From Bromus sterilis (Eukaryota > Streptophyta > Magnoliopsida > Poales > Poaceae), in NCBI GenBank assembly GCA_950022295.1, contig OX465600.1:26821282-26885281 (forward strand): a stretch of 64,000 bases of DNA. Reading direction: 5' to 3'. The notes below the pieces were generated by a model. It did no database searches. It worked only from the letters and a program-made list of their open reading frames with translations, and had not been told where the DNA came from. Every line of letters starts with the position of its first letter. The first letter of the stretch is position 1. Positions 61,262 to 64,000 of this stretch are shown one piece after another. Made by a program: the position numbers and the translations under genes.

Positions 61262-61957
61262 GCTTGTGTGATCCTAGATATGAAAGTTGATACGATTATT
61301 ACACACTTAACAAAAACTAATTTGAGCATGACACAATAAACATGAGAAGGTAAGTATATGAAGTCAGAATACACAAGGACATATACTAGTGAAACTATCA
61401 GTCTGCAAAAAATACCAACTGAGCAACTAGAGATCGTTCCCTATGAAAGTCTTTACGAATAATTAACATGCAAGAAACATGCCAAATTTTAGGAGAGGAG
61501 GGGGGCATGGGTCCCCTAGTAGCCAAATATTGTCAATATTATATCATAACTTACACTTTCAGAGTAAGTCTTTGCTTGTATGTTGCATGAGGGTGTAACA
61601 TACGTTCGCTACCGAGAGAGTTTAGAGCAGTTTACCTTAATTCGCGTCGAAGGTTTGTCGCGAGTCAAGGCGCCAGTGCTCACACAGACTTTTCTTAGAC
61701 CTCAATAGTCACTGCTCTAGCTATACTATCATGTTGGTATTGGTTTCTCCTGTAGTCTTTCCCACCAGTCATTTCAGCGTCTCCATTGATAGGCCTTGTG
61801 ATCCCTCTATCCTCTTGTTTGCATGTTTCCTAGAATACCCTATCTTGTAGCCTTATTTTTCCACCATGCTACATTGTATATTTGCGGACAAGATGAGCAC
61901 AAATATCTCTAACGACTTGACGTTTATACTATTGAATTTTTTTGTATTGATTGCTTA

Positions 61958-62361
61958 TCAGGGATCAATAACGATAAGTATGAGGTGAACAAAAAGAGCT
62001 CTATCGTGATATGATACTTGAATTCCAACAATCCCGGACATAGAATGTCCAACAAACGCGCAATGAGAGATGTCGTAATGTCGAAGTATTCAAACGAGGT
62101 TCTCGACGTATCCATTGAGGCTTTCATACCTATGTTTATTCAAATTATAGAAATCCTTGCCGACCTTACGCGAGAAGGCATGGTCGTAGGAAAGAACAAC
62201 ACTTTTTTGAATCGGTCATCTCTTCGTAGATGGGCAATCATATTTTCCCAAACGGTCTGGTCACACCCATAGCCATGGGATAGGACCAATACAGGTAAGC
62301 CCCTTGGCGTGAAATTAACGTTTAATGTTTTTACAAGTCTTTGTCCCTTCTCTTCTTGCAT
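61958..62361 (-). pseudogene. D14/KAI2-like alpha/beta-hydrolase fragment, unit 5
   Basis: ATG at 62359-62361. Reads in frame through VNFTPRGLPVLVLSHGYGCDQTVW and AHLRRDDRFKK, then a one-base loss near 62200 shifts the frame and it stops. The later motifs (NKHRYESL, LRHYDISHCAFVGHS) are present in another frame. The end position is as in the other units. Confidence 0.86.
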
Positions 62362-63065
62362 GCTTGTGTGATCCTAGATATTAAAGTTGATACGATTATT
62401 CCATACTTAACAAAGACTAGTTTGAGCATGAAACAACAAATAGGAGAAGGTAAGTATATGAAGTCATAATACACAATTAAGGACATATAGTAGTGAAACT
62501 GCCAGTCTACAAAATTACCAACTGAGCAACTAGAGACCGTTCCCTATCAAAGTCTATACAAATAATGCAATATGCAAGAAAAATGCCAAATTTTAGGAAA
62601 GGAGGGGGGGAGGCATGGGTCCCCTAGTAGCCAAACATTATCAATTTTATATCTTAACTTACATTTTCAGAGTAAGTCTTTGCTTGTATGTTGCATGAGG
62701 GCGTAAGGTATGTTTGCTGTTTAGATAGTTTAGAGGAGTTTACCTTATTTCGTGTGAAAGGTTTGTCGCGAGTCAAGTTGTCAGTGCTCACACGAACTTG
62801 TCTTAGAGCTCAATAGTCACTGCTCTAGCTATACTGTCATGTTGGTGTTGGTTTCTCCTGCAGTCTTTCCCACCAGTCATTTCAGCGTCTCCATTGATAG
62901 GCCTTGTGATCCCCTGTCCTCCTATTTGCATGTTTCCTAGAATACCTTATCTTGTAGCCTTGATTTTCCATCATGCTATATTGTATATTTGCGGACAAGA
63001 TGATCACGCAATATCTCTAACGACATGATGTTTATACTATTGAAAAGATGTGTATTGATTGCTTA

Positions 63066-63469
63066 TCAGGGGCCAGTACCGATAAGGATGAGGTGACCAA
63101 AAAGAGCTCTATCGTGAATTGAGACTTGAATGCCAACAACCCCGGACGTAGAATGTCCAACAAACGCACAATGAGAGATATCGTAATGTCAAAGTATACA
63201 GACGAGGTCCTCGACGTATCCGTCGAGGCTTTCATACCTATGTTTATTCAAATTATAGAAATCCCTGCCGACCTTACCCGAGAATGCAAGGTCGTAGGAA
63301 AAGGCAACACTCTCTTTGAATCGATATCTCTTCATAGATGGGCAATCATATTTTGTGAGACGGTCTGATCACACCCATAGTCATGGGATTGGACCAACAC
63401 AGGTAAGCCCCCTGGTGTGAAATTAACGTTTAATATTTTTACAAGTCTCTCTCCCTTCTCTTCTTCAAT
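63066..63469 (-). pseudogene. D14/KAI2-like alpha/beta-hydrolase fragment, unit 6
   Basis: The start codon is lost (ATT at 63467-63469 in place of ATG). GLPVLVQSHDYGCDQTVS shows the oxyanion motif eroded. TGA replaces CGA in CIL-HYDISHC, as in unit 2. VGHSTSGVVGIQ is kept. A further stop follows AHL, where the others have CGA. Confidence 0.85.
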
Positions 63470-63756
63470 GCTTCTGTGATCCTAGATATGAAAGTTGATA
63501 CGATTATTACATACTTAAAAAAAATTAGTTTGAGCATGACACAATAAACATGAGAAACTAGTTTGAGCAAGAAGCAACAAATAGGAGAAGGTAAGTATAT
63601 GAAGTCAGAATACAGAAGGACATATACTAGTGAAATTGTAAGTCTGCAAAATTACCAACTGGGCAACTAGAGACCGTTTCCTATCAAAGTCTATACGAAT
63701 AATGTAATATGTAAGAAACAAGCCAAATTTTAGGAGAGGACCGGGGCATGGGTCCC

Positions 63757-64000
63757 TGTCGGGACCCGGGGTTAGCGTATGCAAGTCCCGCTACGGCATA
63801 GTCATATGGAGAGCCGAGAACCGTACCCACTTGTCTAAGCAGACAAGGCCAAGCACAGAACGTTCTCGGAAAGCATCGTACGTGAGGGGCATCCCATCCA
63901 GTCTGGATGATCAACTGAGATGGGTCCTCATCGTCCGCACACAAGTCTAATGATATGGGTGATGAACTCCCATATTCAAAGACAAGTCGCCTCAACCATA
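63757..64000. mobile_element. Start of an LTR retrotransposon LTR, runs off the window
   Basis: At GGGTCCC the array sequence stops matching other units and TGTCGGGACCCGGGG begins, the TG-start of a typical grass Gypsy-type LTR. The remaining 244 bp are GC-richer than the array and unrelated to it. The other end and target duplication lie outside the window. Confidence 0.65.

Larger units (their letters stand above)
57200..63756 (-). repeat. Tandem array of ~1.1-kb units carrying D14-like hydrolase halves
   Basis: A landmark (AGGAGAGGAGGGGGCATGGG and close variants) recurs at about 57441, 58189, 59287, 60389, 61492, 62596 and 63731, giving spacings of 748, 1098, 1102, 1103, 1104 and 1135 bp. 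Each full unit holds one minus-strand hydrolase fragment of about 405 bp and about 700 bp of non-coding sequence. The first unit is shortened by a deletion and the last is cut off by an LTR retrotransposon. Confidence 0.93.

Overview
This is a 64 kb window of a grass nuclear genome, probably a pooid/Triticeae-type species. The grass signal comes from a multi-domain, plastid-type acetyl-CoA carboxylase with about 32 GT-AG exons, together with Stowaway- and Tourist-like MITEs, a CACTA element with GGTCCCGGTT-type subterminal repeats, and AT-rich repeat-dominated spacers. The species itself cannot be fixed from the sequence alone.

Layout. (1) 1-11272: the plastid homomeric ACCase gene on the + strand. 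It lacks only its first exon(s) with the transit peptide. My exon model is open from end to end and carries Phe where grass enzymes have Cys at the herbicide-target position 2088. (2) 11273-21583: spacer with a complete PIF/Harbinger element (12947-14708, TAA target duplication, internally deleted transposase), a long-arm foldback element, an inverted pair of retroelement-like fragments and an LTR-like fragment. (3) 21950-24320: an intact three-exon R2R3-MYB gene of the RAX/MYB36-like type. (4) 24321-39980: about 15 kb without a convincing gene, holding several MITEs, tandem repeats, G-runs and a second foldback. (5) 40199-40546: an intact single-exon gene for a mitochondrial-type uL30 ribosomal protein, with site II promoter motifs and a diverged tandem duplication downstream. 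(6) 44380-57087: a complete 12.7 kb CACTA transposon with 19-bp terminal inverted repeats and a CAG target duplication. It carries a TNP2-type transposase gene broken by a one-base frameshift and a second gene ending in a Ulp1-like protease domain broken by one TAG stop. (7) 57200-63756: about 6.5 kb of tandem units (period about 1.1 kb), six of which hold the first half of a D14/KAI2-like alpha/beta-hydrolase gene on the - strand, every copy disabled. (8) 63757-64000: the start of an LTR retrotransposon inserted in the array.

How the parts relate. Three host genes look functional: ACCase (plastid fatty-acid synthesis), the MYB (probable meristem or root-type transcription factor) and the uL30m ribosomal protein. 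They are separated by mobile DNA. No operon-like or cassette-like cooperation is visible. The observations most worth following are the ACCase position-2088 variant, the hydrolase-half tandem array, the recently disabled composite CACTA element with an internal hairpin, and a filled/empty MITE site pair inside one tandem duplication. Statements about family consensus residues come from memory of these families and were not checked against a database.
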